Part shown: one piece after another, positions 35,827-44,778 of the stretch
Position numbering within the stretch: the stretch's first letter is position 1
Layout of the letters: every line of letters begins with the position of its first letter
NCBI RefSeq assembly: GCF_018918265.1
Contig: NZ_JAHLQC010000015.1
Coordinates: 1-57,136 of the forward strand
DNA from: Falcatimonas sp. MSJ-15
GTDB lineage: Bacteria > Bacillota > Clostridia > Lachnospirales > Lachnospiraceae
Reading direction: 5' to 3'
Length of the DNA stretch: 57,136 nucleotides
The notes under the pieces: generated by a model
What the model saw: the letters and a program-made list of their open reading frames with translations, nothing else
Database searches by the model: none
What the model was told of the DNA's origin: nothing
Made by a program: the position numbers and the translations under genes

Positions 35827-37446
35827 ATGAATAATATTAAAAAACAGATTAACCATGATTGTAGAAAAGCACTTTTTCCAACGTGGATATTCTCGGTAAT
35901 AAGTGAGATAATTACATTTTTGATAATGATATTCTCAGCGGATAAAGTAGCTGATTTATGTAATTCATTGTTTGATAAGAATATCAGATTATCTAGAGAA
36001 TCAGTTATAACATTAATAATATGTCAGGCAGTTAATATTATTATAATTCCTGTAATTGAGTATGTATCTAATGTGCTTATGTTAAAGTATTCACTAAAAC
36101 ATGACAGAGTAATATATTCAAGATTTCTTGATAAAAAATATGATGATATTAAGAAGATGGATGTTAATACAGTTCAAAGCAGAATGGAAGATGATATAAT
36201 AGAATTTCGTAATACATGGATATACAATGAGATATATAAGTATTCAGCTCCAATATGTGCAGTAATTCTATTAGTATGTATGGCTGATATTAATTACATA
36301 TATATTATAATTACGCTGATACTTACAATATCAAGAGCCACAGTTACATATAGATTCCGTAAGAGAATGGCAAAGCTTAAGAGAACTGAGCTTGAATTCA
36401 CTGAAGCATATAGGCAGGATGAGCTTCTTGCGATTAATTCTTGTGATTTTATTAAGAATATAGGAGCAGAAGCAACTCTTATTGAAAGACTTAGAGAACA
36501 ATTTGATAAATATTATGCTGATGTCAAAGATAATCTCATAAAGACAACAGTTAATAATGATACTATTAATGAACTTGTTAAAAATATTGTAACAGTATTA
36601 GTGATTCTTACAGGATGTATTCTGGCATCGCTTAGACTTATAACAGTAGGTGAGATACTTGCAATGACAGGATATGTATATGCGATGGATTTTATAATAA
36701 GAAGAATAATTAATGTTACACAGTATGCACCGGAGCTTAAGGAGCTTGTCGAGAGAATAGAGATATTCTATCAGAATCCACAAGCTGATGTTAGAAGTGC
36801 AGATATGAATAACAATATGCTTGAACTTACAGATGTATATATAGAAGCAGATAATACAAGAATTCCAAAAGTACCTTTTAATGCTGTAATAGATACTACA
36901 GTAAAGACAATACTTGCTGGTGAAAATGGATGTGGTAAATCCACAATTGCCAAGGTAATAGGTGGCTTGTATGTGGATTATTATGGCAGATTTAATATGT
37001 CTGGTGGAAAGAGGATATACTATTCAGAACAGACACCTTATCTGTTTAATGTAAGTGTAAGAGAGAATATAGAACTTATCAATAATATAATTATGGAGAA
37101 TGTAACGGATGAGAATAAGATAGCTGATATAGAGAGTAATAATAGAAAGAGGATTATGCAGCTTGCAAAAGAATATGATATAACACAATTACTTGATAAA
37201 CAGGTATCAGGACTTACTGACTATGATATGTCAGGAGGAGAGATTCAGAAGGTTGGGCTTATAAGAGCGATAATAGCACTTGAGAATGGTATATATACGA
37301 TATTTGATGAACCAACTAATAATCTTGATAAGAAATCTGTTGTGCATTTTGCAGAATATGTAAAGAATAGTAACTATGGAATGCTTATAATAAGTCATAA
37401 TAGTGATATTATAGAAGCATGTGGCGATGTTGTTTGTGCTATGTAA
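35827..37446 (+). CDS. ABC exporter, partner of the preceding gene
   Basis: 539 residues from ATG 35827 (AAAGGA upstream; the frame extends to a TTG at 35821). Six membrane helices, then Walker A GENGCGKST (~365), signature MSGGEIQKV, Walker B YTIFDEPTNNLDKKS, H-loop IISHN. Both ATPase sites of this pair look catalytic. As in the other export-block transporters, a C39 leader peptidase is absent. Substrate unknown; peptide export is the best guess from context. A terminator follows at 37471. Confidence 0.82.
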   Translation: MNNIKKQINHDCRKALFPTWIFSVISEIITFLIMIFSADKVADLCNSLFDKNIRLSRESVITLIICQAVNIIIIPVIEYVSNVLMLKYSLKHDRVIYSRFLDKKYDDIKKMDVNTVQSRMEDDIIEFRNTWIYNEIYKYSAPICAVILLVCMADINYIYIIITLILTISRATVTYRFRKRMAKLKRTELEFTEAYRQDELLAINSCDFIKNIGAEATLIERLREQFDKYYADVKDNLIKTTVNNDTINELVKNIVTVLVILTGCILASLRLITVGEILAMTGYVYAMDFIIRRIINVTQYAPELKELVERIEIFYQNPQADVRSADMNNNMLELTDVYIEADNTRIPKVPFNAVIDTTVKTILAGENGCGKSTIAKVIGGLYVDYYGRFNMSGGKRIYYSEQTPYLFNVSVRENIELINNIIMENVTDENKIADIESNNRKRIMQLAKEYDITQLLDKQVSGLTDYDMSGGEIQKVGLIRAIIALENGIYTIFDEPTNNLDKKSVVHFAEYVKNSNYGMLIISHNSDIIEACGDVVCAM

Positions 37447-37470
37447 TATGGATGTGATGGTTATTATAAA

Positions 37471-37514
37471 AAATAGAGAGTCGGATTTTGAATCGCAGAC
37501 TCTCTATTTTTGTA
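37471..37514 (+). terminator. Terminator after the ABC exporter pair
   Basis: AAATAGAGAGTC (37471-37482) with GACTCTCTATTT (37498-37509), a perfect 12-bp stem, then a T-rich tail. Confidence 0.85.
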
Positions 37515-37547
37515 AGTTTAATATCAAAACAAAAAAATAGTTTGCAA

Positions 37548-38515
37548 AAATCCCGTCTTTGACAGTTAAAGAAAGATAAAAGCCTCGCAGACCACTTAAA
37601 TCCGGCGCTTGCGAGGCTCTTTTCATCAGAAAGTATGTGGCTATTTTTTACTTGTCTTTGTTTGATTTAAAATTTTTCTCAGAAGTTATCTGATAGTCTG
37701 TTCTAAAACCAAAAGTATCGTGAAGTGCATCCGTGATATCGGTGCGAGTATAGGTTGGTATATAACCTTCACCAGGTGCAATCAGCATATTCATGGATCG
37801 TATTGTATCTATCAATTCTTCGCAGGTATATTTCTCGCTTAGTTTATGTTCTAGAATTCTATAAATAACAAGTGCAGTAAAGCATGTGGTAAAGTGGGCG
37901 GTGATTCGGTCTTTTCTTGAAAGATATACCAGTCTTGCTTTAAATTCAGTTTTCATAATTCTGAAACATTCTTCAATTTCCCATCTTTTCTGATTGATTT
38001 TAATGATGTCTGAAACATCGTATTCAAGGTTTGTGCATACAGCATAGAGCCCATCATACTTTGCTTCGTTATCTATCTGTTCCTGATTCAATGAAGTAAT
38101 TGTTTTACTTGCGATTTCACCATCGGAAGTGCAGTGTCCCTGCTCAATAAATCTTTTTGGATCATTAGCTCTGTTCTTTGCAAGTTTTGAAGGTGATTCT
38201 ACAAACTTCTCAGCTCTTTCAATCTGGCGTTCTCTAATAGTTCTCTGATAATTACGATATTTGATGGAATAGGTTACAATAAGATGCTGTTCGAGATTGT
38301 TTTCATTAGTCCATCTGTCTTTATAAAAAACCTTCTCATAATCAGCATCTTCATCCAACTCGCTTAGTTTATGTTTTTTATTACTGTCAGGAAGATACCA
38401 TCCATCATCTTCAAGGCAGAAATCCTGTAAGAATCTAAATAAAATTTGACAAAAAAATAAAGGCTTTTCAAGGCCTGCAAAAAATTTCCTTTTATTCAAC
38501 TGTCAAATTCCCGAG
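37548..38515 (-). mobile_element. Internally deleted IS1634/IS4-type element
   Basis: Both ends survive: TTTGACAGTT at 37558-37567 and its complement AACTGTCAAA at 38498-38507, each next to a CCCG/CGGG-like outer part. A strong hairpin AGCCTCGC...GCGAGGCT lies just inside the left end (37582-37620). Between them is only the C-terminal part of a DDE transposase, so about half of the element is missing. Confidence 0.65.
37648..38499 (-). pseudogene. DDE transposase, C-terminal part (IS1634/IS4 superfamily)
   Basis: The frame gives 283 residues; the family is usually ~550-600. From LEDDGWYLPDSNKKHKLSELDED onward it is a coherent DDE_Tnp_1 C-terminal half: YSIKYRNYQRTIRERQIERAEK, YDGLYAVCTNL, and the YREK-like KRWEIEECFRIMKTEFKARLVY with the catalytic Glu. 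The first ~30 residues (MNKRKFFAGLEKPLFF...) read through the element's terminal sequence and are not transposase. The N-terminal DD part is deleted, so the gene is dead. Confidence 0.8.
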
Positions 38516-38564
38516 AGCAGAGATAGACGTATTCTAGGCGGAACAAAAAGCATAAAACTACAAT

Positions 38565-38652
38565 ATAACATAGTACAGGTAAGAAAACAATGACGTTTCT
38601 GGAAATAAAAATTTCCAGAAACGTCATTGTTTTCTTACCTGTAGCATGTTAT
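38565..38652. repeat. Palindromic repeat element, copy 2 (long hairpin)
   Basis: Perfect 33-base arms at 38574-38606 and 38611-38643 around AAAA. A mismatch of a few bases leads to a further ATAACAT/ATGTTAT helix (38565-38571, 38646-38652). The inner 19 bases match copy 1 at 30540 except for one compensated position. It separates the broken transposase from the peptide-maturation genes. Confidence 0.9.
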
Positions 38653-38742
38653 ACTGACGTCAACTAAAATGGTAACGCGATAATATATACAACAAGTAAT
38701 GCGGTACTAATTTAGAAAATTAATGAAAGGGGGGGTATTGGC

Positions 38743-38889
38743 ATGGCTATTGTAATAGAAATTCCAGCTAAGGTTAGTTTAAAGGAAAAGGTTGAAGTGA
38801 TGGCTAAGGATATAAATAAATCCGAACATGTTTCACCACTTGATGCATGTACATGCACAGGAAATTGTCACACAGTAAAGATAAATTAA
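38743..38889 (+). CDS. Candidate RiPP precursor peptide (48 aa, Cys-containing core)
   Basis: ATG 38743 follows a strong ribosome site (AAAGGGGGGG, 7 bases away). The 48 residues start MAIVIEIPAKVSLKEKVEVM, a leader-like amphipathic/charged part, and end with the core DACTCTGNCHTVKIN: three Cys in C-x-C-x3-C plus several Thr. A radical SAM/SPASM gene follows, then a metallopeptidase and two exporters. This is the pattern of a sactipeptide- or ranthipeptide-like precursor, where thioether links join Cys to other residues. It is loosely reminiscent of the clostridial CLI_3235-class peptides matured by CcpM, but I cannot claim membership. It is too short for most gene callers. Confidence 0.7.
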   Translation: MAIVIEIPAKVSLKEKVEVMAKDINKSEHVSPLDACTCTGNCHTVKIN

Positions 38890-38955
38890 TGATGTTGGAA
38901 CATAATGGTCCGTGTTGTTAATAAACAAGTATTAAAATAGTTGTATGATACAAAA

Positions 38956-39000
38956 GAATGTGCCTAAATCAAATTTTACAACAGTGCTTTGGGCACATTC
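38956..39000 (+). promoter_or_regulatory. Hairpin between precursor and maturase genes
   Basis: GAATGTGCC (38956-38964) with GGCACATTC (38992-39000), perfect 9 bp, no T tract. Such a structure can stabilise the upstream mRNA and reduce read-through, making more precursor than enzyme. It also argues against translation starting at ATG 38945. Confidence 0.5.
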
Positions 39001-39073
39001 AATAAAAAAATCACTACAATTAAGGAAAGAGAGGGCAACAAAAGTAAGTGTTAGAATGTTGCGATTAATAACT

Positions 39074-40312
39074 ATGAAAGAAAGTAAATATAATGTGTAT
39101 TTTGAACATAACAATAAAGAATACATATACAACTCTATATCGAAAGCATTTGCAAAAATAGATGCTAATGAACTGAATTTGGAGAGACTGAGTGATAAAG
39201 AAAAAATGTTATTAGAAGAGAATGGCTTTTTGATTGATGATTCAAGAGATGAGTTAGAAGAACTGGAATATGTATATAATAAATACTACTATTCATCAAC
39301 GTCACTTAATATTATTCTCACACCTACATTAAAATGTAATTTTAATTGCCCGTATTGCTTTGAAAAAACCAATGCTAAAATGCAAGAGAGAGTAGATTAC
39401 TATGAAGTGTTAAAAAAGTACGCAGCAAAGTATTTCAAATATTATAATTCGGTTGAAATAAGTTTGTTCGGAGGGGAGCCTTTAGTGCAAGCCAAAGAGA
39501 TATTTGATTTTTTGGAAACGGTTTCAATGCTGAAAGAGAAAGAAAAGTTTGATTACACCATATCAATAACAACTAATGGTTCTTTATTAACAGAACAAAT
39601 AGTGCGTTTATTGATAAAAAACAATTGCAGGGCAATTCAAATAACAATTGATGGGTATAAAGATATTCATGATAAACAGAGAACTTATAGCAATGGAAGA
39701 CCTTCTTACGATGTTATTATAGCAAATATAAAACAACTTATAAAGGTTTTAATAGAAAAAGAGTCAAATATGAAATTTATTTTAAGACTAAATTTAAAGG
39801 ATATCGGTATAACGGATGTTCGAAAAACATTAAGCGAATTTACTGAAAAGGAGAGAGAGCATATAGAACTATTATTCAGACCTATTTATGAAACTAACAG
39901 CTATAAAGAAAATAATAGTAATAAATTGGATGCACTGACTCAATTCTATGATTTAGGAGAATCGATGGGGTATTCAATAGTTAAGAGCAACTATTTATAC
40001 AAAACATGTGAGGCTTGCGGAGATGATAACTTTTTTTATTTAATGCCAGATTTGACATTATGGAAGTGTATAAATAACATGGAAACAGAAGTCGCAAAGT
40101 TTGGCTACATTAGTGAAGATGGTCAGGTAAATGTTAATGGAAATAAGTTGATGGAATGGCGAAGCTATGCAAACTGTTTTAAAGATGAAAACTGTAGAAA
40201 GTGTTCAAAACTGCCAGATTGCTTTGGCGGATGTATATTGCAAAAAGCAATGACTGGAAGAAGGTTATGCAAGACATTTGAAATGTCATCATTGCCATTT
40301 TTATATAATTGA
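39074..40312 (+). CDS. Radical SAM/SPASM peptide maturase
   Basis: 412 residues from ATG 39074. Other in-frame ATGs at 39056 and 38945 have no better ribosome site, so the start is uncertain. An ~80-residue N-terminal region (KYNVYFEHNNKEYIYNSISKAF) may recognise the leader. The radical SAM cluster motif is C88-NFN-C92-PY-C95, followed by SLFGGEPL and TITTNGSLL. The C-terminal SPASM region has CEACGDDNFF, WKCINNM and CRKCSKLPDCFGGCILQ, enough Cys for two auxiliary Fe-S clusters. It should install a radical-based crosslink in the peptide encoded at 38743. Oxygen-sensitive cytoplasmic enzyme. Confidence 0.9.
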   Translation: MKESKYNVYFEHNNKEYIYNSISKAFAKIDANELNLERLSDKEKMLLEENGFLIDDSRDELEELEYVYNKYYYSSTSLNIILTPTLKCNFNCPYCFEKTNAKMQERVDYYEVLKKYAAKYFKYYNSVEISLFGGEPLVQAKEIFDFLETVSMLKEKEKFDYTISITTNGSLLTEQIVRLLIKNNCRAIQITIDGYKDIHDKQRTYSNGRPSYDVIIANIKQLIKVLIEKESNMKFILRLNLKDIGITDVRKTLSEFTEKEREHIELLFRPIYETNSYKENNSNKLDALTQFYDLGESMGYSIVKSNYLYKTCEACGDDNFFYLMPDLTLWKCINNMETEVAKFGYISEDGQVNVNGNKLMEWRSYANCFKDENCRKCSKLPDCFGGCILQKAMTGRRLCKTFEMSSLPFLYN

Positions 40313-40471
40313 ATTGCAACTTTAAAGCGAAGACCATATGATTCGGGGAAAATTGAAAGTGTGTGATTTGAAATTTTAATTTAAATGGTGTAATAACAGT
40401 CTATCCGAATTGTATAGTTGAGTTGATAATAGGATAAACAGATTCTTTTGAGATAGGATAGAAGTGCAGAA

Positions 40472-41347
40472 ATGATTAAGATAGATATGAAATTGGTTTG
40501 TAGATTAATAAAGTCGAATCATCCTAAAGAAGCTATTGATTTATATGAGATTATAAAGTCGGATAAGCAAACATCGAATGACCTTTTTTTACTAGGATTA
40601 GCGCATTATATGATAGGAGATTATAATATGTGTACACAATTCCTGAAAATGAGTTTGAAAGAATGCTTTGATGCGAATGTAGCTCAATGGTTTAAACTTT
40701 TGGATTTAAATCAAGCTATGAGATTAATTATAACAGATAGTATAAACTATCATTTCGAAAATGAAATAGAAATGTCAAAGATAGAAATATTTATCAGAAA
40801 AACTAACAAGGCATTTTATGAGACTTTAGAATTTTTCAAGACAAAATTACGAAAAAAAATAGATATATATGTGTTTGCAGGACAAAATGATATGAATGGT
40901 AATTGCCTTAGTTATGCAAATCCACCAATGACATCGATTTATGTTAATGTAAATTATACTGGAAGACATGAACTTATACATGTACTTTTTAATAATATGT
41001 ATGATGTGATTGAAAAAACAAAGTTTATAGATGAAGGAATAGCGGTTTGGTTTGATAGAGAAGATGATAAAAACATGGATGATATGATAGAAAATAATAT
41101 TGATATATCCATTAATGTGCAGATCAAAAAGATGTGGGAAAATTTTGATGATAATAATATAGGAGTATATTCATATAAAGTAGCAGGACTTTTTGTTGGA
41201 TATATGATAGAATCTGTGGGAAAAGAAAACTTTTTTGAGTTTAGTACAATCCAAACGTTAGAAAATGCTAATAGACTGTTCGGAAAAGATTTCATGAACA
41301 AATTAATAACGGATTTTGAATATAAAATAAAAAACAGGAGAAACTAG
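40472..41347 (+). CDS. TPR plus HExxH metallopeptidase (Peptidase_MA-like)
   Basis: 291 residues with no signal peptide. Residues ~1-85 form TPR-like helices (NHPKEAIDLYEIIKS, DLFLLGLAHYMIGDYNMCTQFLKMSL). The C-terminal part has HELIH (166-170) and, 18 residues later, IDEGIAVWF with E188, the arrangement of gluzincin peptidases such as the MA-like family. Because it is encoded between the radical SAM enzyme and exporters that lack a C39 domain, it is the best candidate for removing the leader peptide. That role is inference. It ends 1 base before the next ATG. The 160-base gap before it (40313-40471) shows no structure that I can name. Confidence 0.75.
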   Translation: MIKIDMKLVCRLIKSNHPKEAIDLYEIIKSDKQTSNDLFLLGLAHYMIGDYNMCTQFLKMSLKECFDANVAQWFKLLDLNQAMRLIITDSINYHFENEIEMSKIEIFIRKTNKAFYETLEFFKTKLRKKIDIYVFAGQNDMNGNCLSYANPPMTSIYVNVNYTGRHELIHVLFNNMYDVIEKTKFIDEGIAVWFDREDDKNMDDMIENNIDISINVQIKKMWENFDDNNIGVYSYKVAGLFVGYMIESVGKENFFEFSTIQTLENANRLFGKDFMNKLITDFEYKIKNRRN

Positions 41348-41348
41348 T

Positions 41349-43022
41349 ATGATAAGGGAATTTTTAACTACAAAAAAAATATATGTATGGTGTGCGCTAT
41401 ACATTATGCTTGGAATATGTGTTCTTGTTAACATGATTAGCAAGGCAGATATAATTAATTATTCGTTGGATTATACTAAAAATGGTCTCATTACATATTT
41501 GATAGTGTTTCTTGCAACTTCTGTATTTATAATTTTTCTTCGCACAGTTGTTGATTACCTTACGAAGGCTCTATGCAGAGAGTGTGAGTATAATGGCAAA
41601 AGGAAAATATTTGATGTGACATGTTACAAAGAACTGAATGATATTGAAAAAAAAGATACACAGAACATAATAAAGGATTCGCTGTATATGTTAGAAGAAA
41701 TATCGTCATACATAGCAGGGGTGGGCGAGACAGTATATAATTGTACAATGGGAGCTGGAATAATAATATACCTAATGTTCTCTGGAGTGATTATCATAAT
41801 TCCTATTACAATTATGATTTTTGACATGATGTTAAGTCAAAAAAAAGGGAACGCTTTCATGAGCGATTTTTGGTTTAAGTATAGACAAAATACTAATAGA
41901 TATAATTATCTATCAGATATAATGATACAGAAGAACTATATTGAGGAACGGAAAGTATATAGAACGACAGATAAACTGAATAAGGAATTTTTGCATGAAT
42001 TTGATAAAGCAAAACAACTAAATTGCAAAAATGGGAAAAGAAGACTTCGACTTGATTGTAGTATGGAAGCAAAAAGTCGTATATACATGATTGTAATGGC
42101 TTTAATTTTTGCATATTATGTATGTTCTGGGCAGATGATGATAGGCAAATTTGTCATATGTCTTGAATGCATAGGGATTCTGCAGACAATTGTAGAAAAG
42201 GAATCATCAAAATATGCAGACAAAAAGAAATACTATGCTATGATTGAAAACTATAAAAAGTATGTTAGCATAATGAAAAATGATATTAAATGTGGTTATA
42301 GCCTTGAAATGATAAAAAATAGTAATATTAAAGATGATATAACTATAGTATTTGATAAGGTATCATATTCATATCCATTTGGCGAACAGGTGATTAAAGA
42401 TTTTACATATACATTTAAAAAGGGTAAATTTTATTTAATTAAAGGCCATAATGGAGCAGGAAAAAGCACATTGATTAAATTGGCATTGGGGCTTTATAAT
42501 CCTGATAGTGGAACTGTTAAAATAAATGGTATAGATGCAAATAGATTAGACAATGAACTTAGAAGCAGGATATTTTCTGTTATACTACAGGATGGTAATA
42601 AGTATCCATTTAAGGTGCGGGATAACATTTTTTTTGATTCTGATTCCGGTTATGAAGATATTTCGATATATCTAAAGGACAAAAAGAAATTAAGCGTTTA
42701 CAATAAGCTAATTGAAAAGAGTGGTGTAGCACTTCTTAATGCAGAAGAAGATAGTACTGATTTTTCTGGTGGAGAGTGGCAACAGATATTGTATTTAAGG
42801 GCTGCCCTCAAAGATTATGAGATTCTTATTGCAGATGAACCAACATCTAAATTGGATATTGCAATGCGTAAAATAATTATAGAAAAAATAAAAGCTCTTA
42901 AGGATAAGAAGATGATAATAATGGTATCGCATAATAGTGAAGACGAAAAATTTGCAGATGAAGTGATTGAACTTGGAGACACAGAAATAAAGGAGACTGT
43001 ATGCTATGAAGAACGTATTTAA
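41349..43022 (+). CDS. ABC exporter of the RiPP locus, subunit 1
   Basis: 557 residues. Membrane helices lie in ~1-270 (IYVWCALYIMLGICVLVNMI, LITYLIVFLATSVFIIFL, MGAGIIIYLMFSGVIIIIPI). The ATPase has Walker A GHNGAGKST (~375), signature FSGGEWQQI, Walker B ILIADEPTSKLDI and H-loop MVSHN. Starts immediately after the peptidase gene and overlaps the next by 17 bases, so the three are one operon. No peptidase domain at the N-terminus. Likely exports the matured peptide together with subunit 2. Confidence 0.85.
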   Translation: MIREFLTTKKIYVWCALYIMLGICVLVNMISKADIINYSLDYTKNGLITYLIVFLATSVFIIFLRTVVDYLTKALCRECEYNGKRKIFDVTCYKELNDIEKKDTQNIIKDSLYMLEEISSYIAGVGETVYNCTMGAGIIIYLMFSGVIIIIPITIMIFDMMLSQKKGNAFMSDFWFKYRQNTNRYNYLSDIMIQKNYIEERKVYRTTDKLNKEFLHEFDKAKQLNCKNGKRRLRLDCSMEAKSRIYMIVMALIFAYYVCSGQMMIGKFVICLECIGILQTIVEKESSKYADKKKYYAMIENYKKYVSIMKNDIKCGYSLEMIKNSNIKDDITIVFDKVSYSYPFGEQVIKDFTYTFKKGKFYLIKGHNGAGKSTLIKLALGLYNPDSGTVKINGIDANRLDNELRSRIFSVILQDGNKYPFKVRDNIFFDSDSGYEDISIYLKDKKKLSVYNKLIEKSGVALLNAEEDSTDFSGGEWQQILYLRAALKDYEILIADEPTSKLDIAMRKIIIEKIKALKDKKMIIMVSHNSEDEKFADEVIELGDTEIKETVCYEERI

Positions 43023-44625
43023 TGTAAATCAGATATGTAGGGCTTTTAAGTTTTCGATGAAATTAATGGGTGAAAAATTTTTATTTATGTTTGCTATAAG
43101 AATAGTATTTGCAATTATTCCAGTGATTACAATAAAAGTTACAGGAATAATGTTTGAATTGCTTAACATAAGAGAATTTACAGCAATGCTTATTGGCATA
43201 TTGATTATGTATGTTATTCTTCTTATGATTAATAAGATGCAGATAATTGTATACGAGAGATATATCATTCAATATATATATATGATTGAATTTGAGCGAG
43301 AAACAAAAAAGATACTTCATGAAAAATGTTTAAAGTTAAAAGCAGAAGACTTCAATGATACATCAATAAACACTAAGACGTTTGAAGCAAGAACAGCTAG
43401 TATTAATATCTTTCGAACAATGGAGATATTGGTAGATTTTGTAGCAATAGTTGTTGAAGTATTATTGATTGTGGGATATTTTATCACACTGAACACATGG
43501 TATTCAGTAATGATAGTCTGTGCGATAGTTCCATCTGTTATAAGACAGGTTAAAAAACTTACACAGCAAAGAACTGTACAGGAGTTGTTGTTAAAGAAAA
43601 AACAAAATATACAAATGTTAGAAAAAACAGTTTACTCTCCAAAGTATTTCTATGAAAACAAGGTGATTAACAATTTTAATTATATCATTACAAAATGGAA
43701 AAGTAAGCAAGAAGAGTATAATAGTATTTGTAGAGAACAAGAGCTTAAAAATTGTGTTATTGACTGTGCTTTTGGATTATTGTCACAGGTAGGGTATGCA
43801 GGAGGATTCCTTGTAGCAGTTGCAATATATCTTCAGGACAAGAACATAGCAAACTTTTCGGCATCATTTATTGCGTTTTCGATGCTTAATGATATTATAC
43901 AAAATTTCATTGATGAATATGGGTATTTATCACAGTTTATTATAATGACGGAACCTTTTTTTAAGTTTATGGATTTGCATGATGATATTGAAGTGAACAA
44001 GTATGGAGACAAAATAATACTTGAAAATGTCAGCTATAAATATGATAATAAAATGGTTCTTGACGGAATTAATCTTGAGATTAACAGAGGTGAAAAAGTA
44101 GCATTGCTTGGAAGAAATGGTTCAGGTAAATCAACACTCTTGAAAATTATAACGGGTATATATAAACCATATAGTGGAACTGTTACAACTTTTATTAAAA
44201 ATAATAGTGAAATATCTGCAATATTTCAAAATTATGGAAGATATCCTTTAACGGTGGAAAAGAACATTACTATAGCAAATGATTACAATACTATCAATTG
44301 TATCGATGTTGGCAAATTACTTGATATGGTAGGAATGGATTATATAGATAAAAATGAGATGCTTGGTAAGGAACTTGGGGATAGGGAATTATCTGGTGGA
44401 GAGTGGCAAAGAATAGCTATTGCAAGATGTATGATGCGAGTAGTTGGAAATAAAGCTAAATTATTGATTATGGATGAACCTGATAGTGAAATCGACATGG
44501 TGGGGGAGCATATGATATGTGATATAATGGATATGTTTCCTGATGATATGACAGTAATTGTTATTACGCATAGACAAAATTCTGCATTGCTGAAAAAGTG
44601 TAATAGAAGTATTAATCTAGGATAA
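43006..44625 (+). CDS. ABC exporter of the RiPP locus, subunit 2
   Basis: 539 residues. AAGGAG is 10 bases before the ATG, inside the 3' end of subunit 1. The membrane domain begins KFLFMFAIRIVFAIIPVITIK. The ATPase has Walker A GRNGSGKSTLL (~365), signature LSGGEWQRI, Walker B LLIMDEPDSEIDM and H-loop VITHR. Both subunits keep all catalytic residues and share the GGEWQ signature, suggesting gene duplication and a heterodimer. Last gene of the locus; no separate immunity protein is visible, so the exporter may also give self-protection. Confidence 0.85.
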   Translation: MKNVFNVNQICRAFKFSMKLMGEKFLFMFAIRIVFAIIPVITIKVTGIMFELLNIREFTAMLIGILIMYVILLMINKMQIIVYERYIIQYIYMIEFERETKKILHEKCLKLKAEDFNDTSINTKTFEARTASINIFRTMEILVDFVAIVVEVLLIVGYFITLNTWYSVMIVCAIVPSVIRQVKKLTQQRTVQELLLKKKQNIQMLEKTVYSPKYFYENKVINNFNYIITKWKSKQEEYNSICREQELKNCVIDCAFGLLSQVGYAGGFLVAVAIYLQDKNIANFSASFIAFSMLNDIIQNFIDEYGYLSQFIIMTEPFFKFMDLHDDIEVNKYGDKIILENVSYKYDNKMVLDGINLEINRGEKVALLGRNGSGKSTLLKIITGIYKPYSGTVTTFIKNNSEISAIFQNYGRYPLTVEKNITIANDYNTINCIDVGKLLDMVGMDYIDKNEMLGKELGDRELSGGEWQRIAIARCMMRVVGNKAKLLIMDEPDSEIDMVGEHMICDIMDMFPDDMTVIVITHRQNSALLKKCNRSINLG

Positions 44626-44710
44626 AAATTGGAATTGTTTAAAGTTAATTCTGAAGATAAATTGAAAGATTATGTGAATTAAGAAGAAAAAAATATTTTT
44701 GAATAAATAA

Positions 44711-44734
44711 ACGAGACGACTAAAGTCGTCTCGT
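44711..44734 (-). terminator. Terminator between RiPP exporter and TlpA-like gene
   Basis: ACGAGACGACT (44711-44721) with AGTCGTCTCGT (44724-44734), a perfect 11-bp stem with a 2-base spacer. The flanking AT-rich run reads TTTATTTATT on the minus strand, so it mainly serves the leftward gene. Confidence 0.7.
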
Positions 44735-44778
44735 AAAGGTCTGATTTTGCAGGTGCATCTTCATATATATGAAGCTTA

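Noticed and set aside
38945..39073. N-terminal extension of the radical SAM enzyme
   Set aside because: The segment overlaps a perfect 9-bp hairpin, has no ribosome site and reads like non-coding sequence.
41349..44625. Lantibiotic-type LanT exporters
   Set aside because: No C39 peptidase domain and no LanB/C/M gene nearby.
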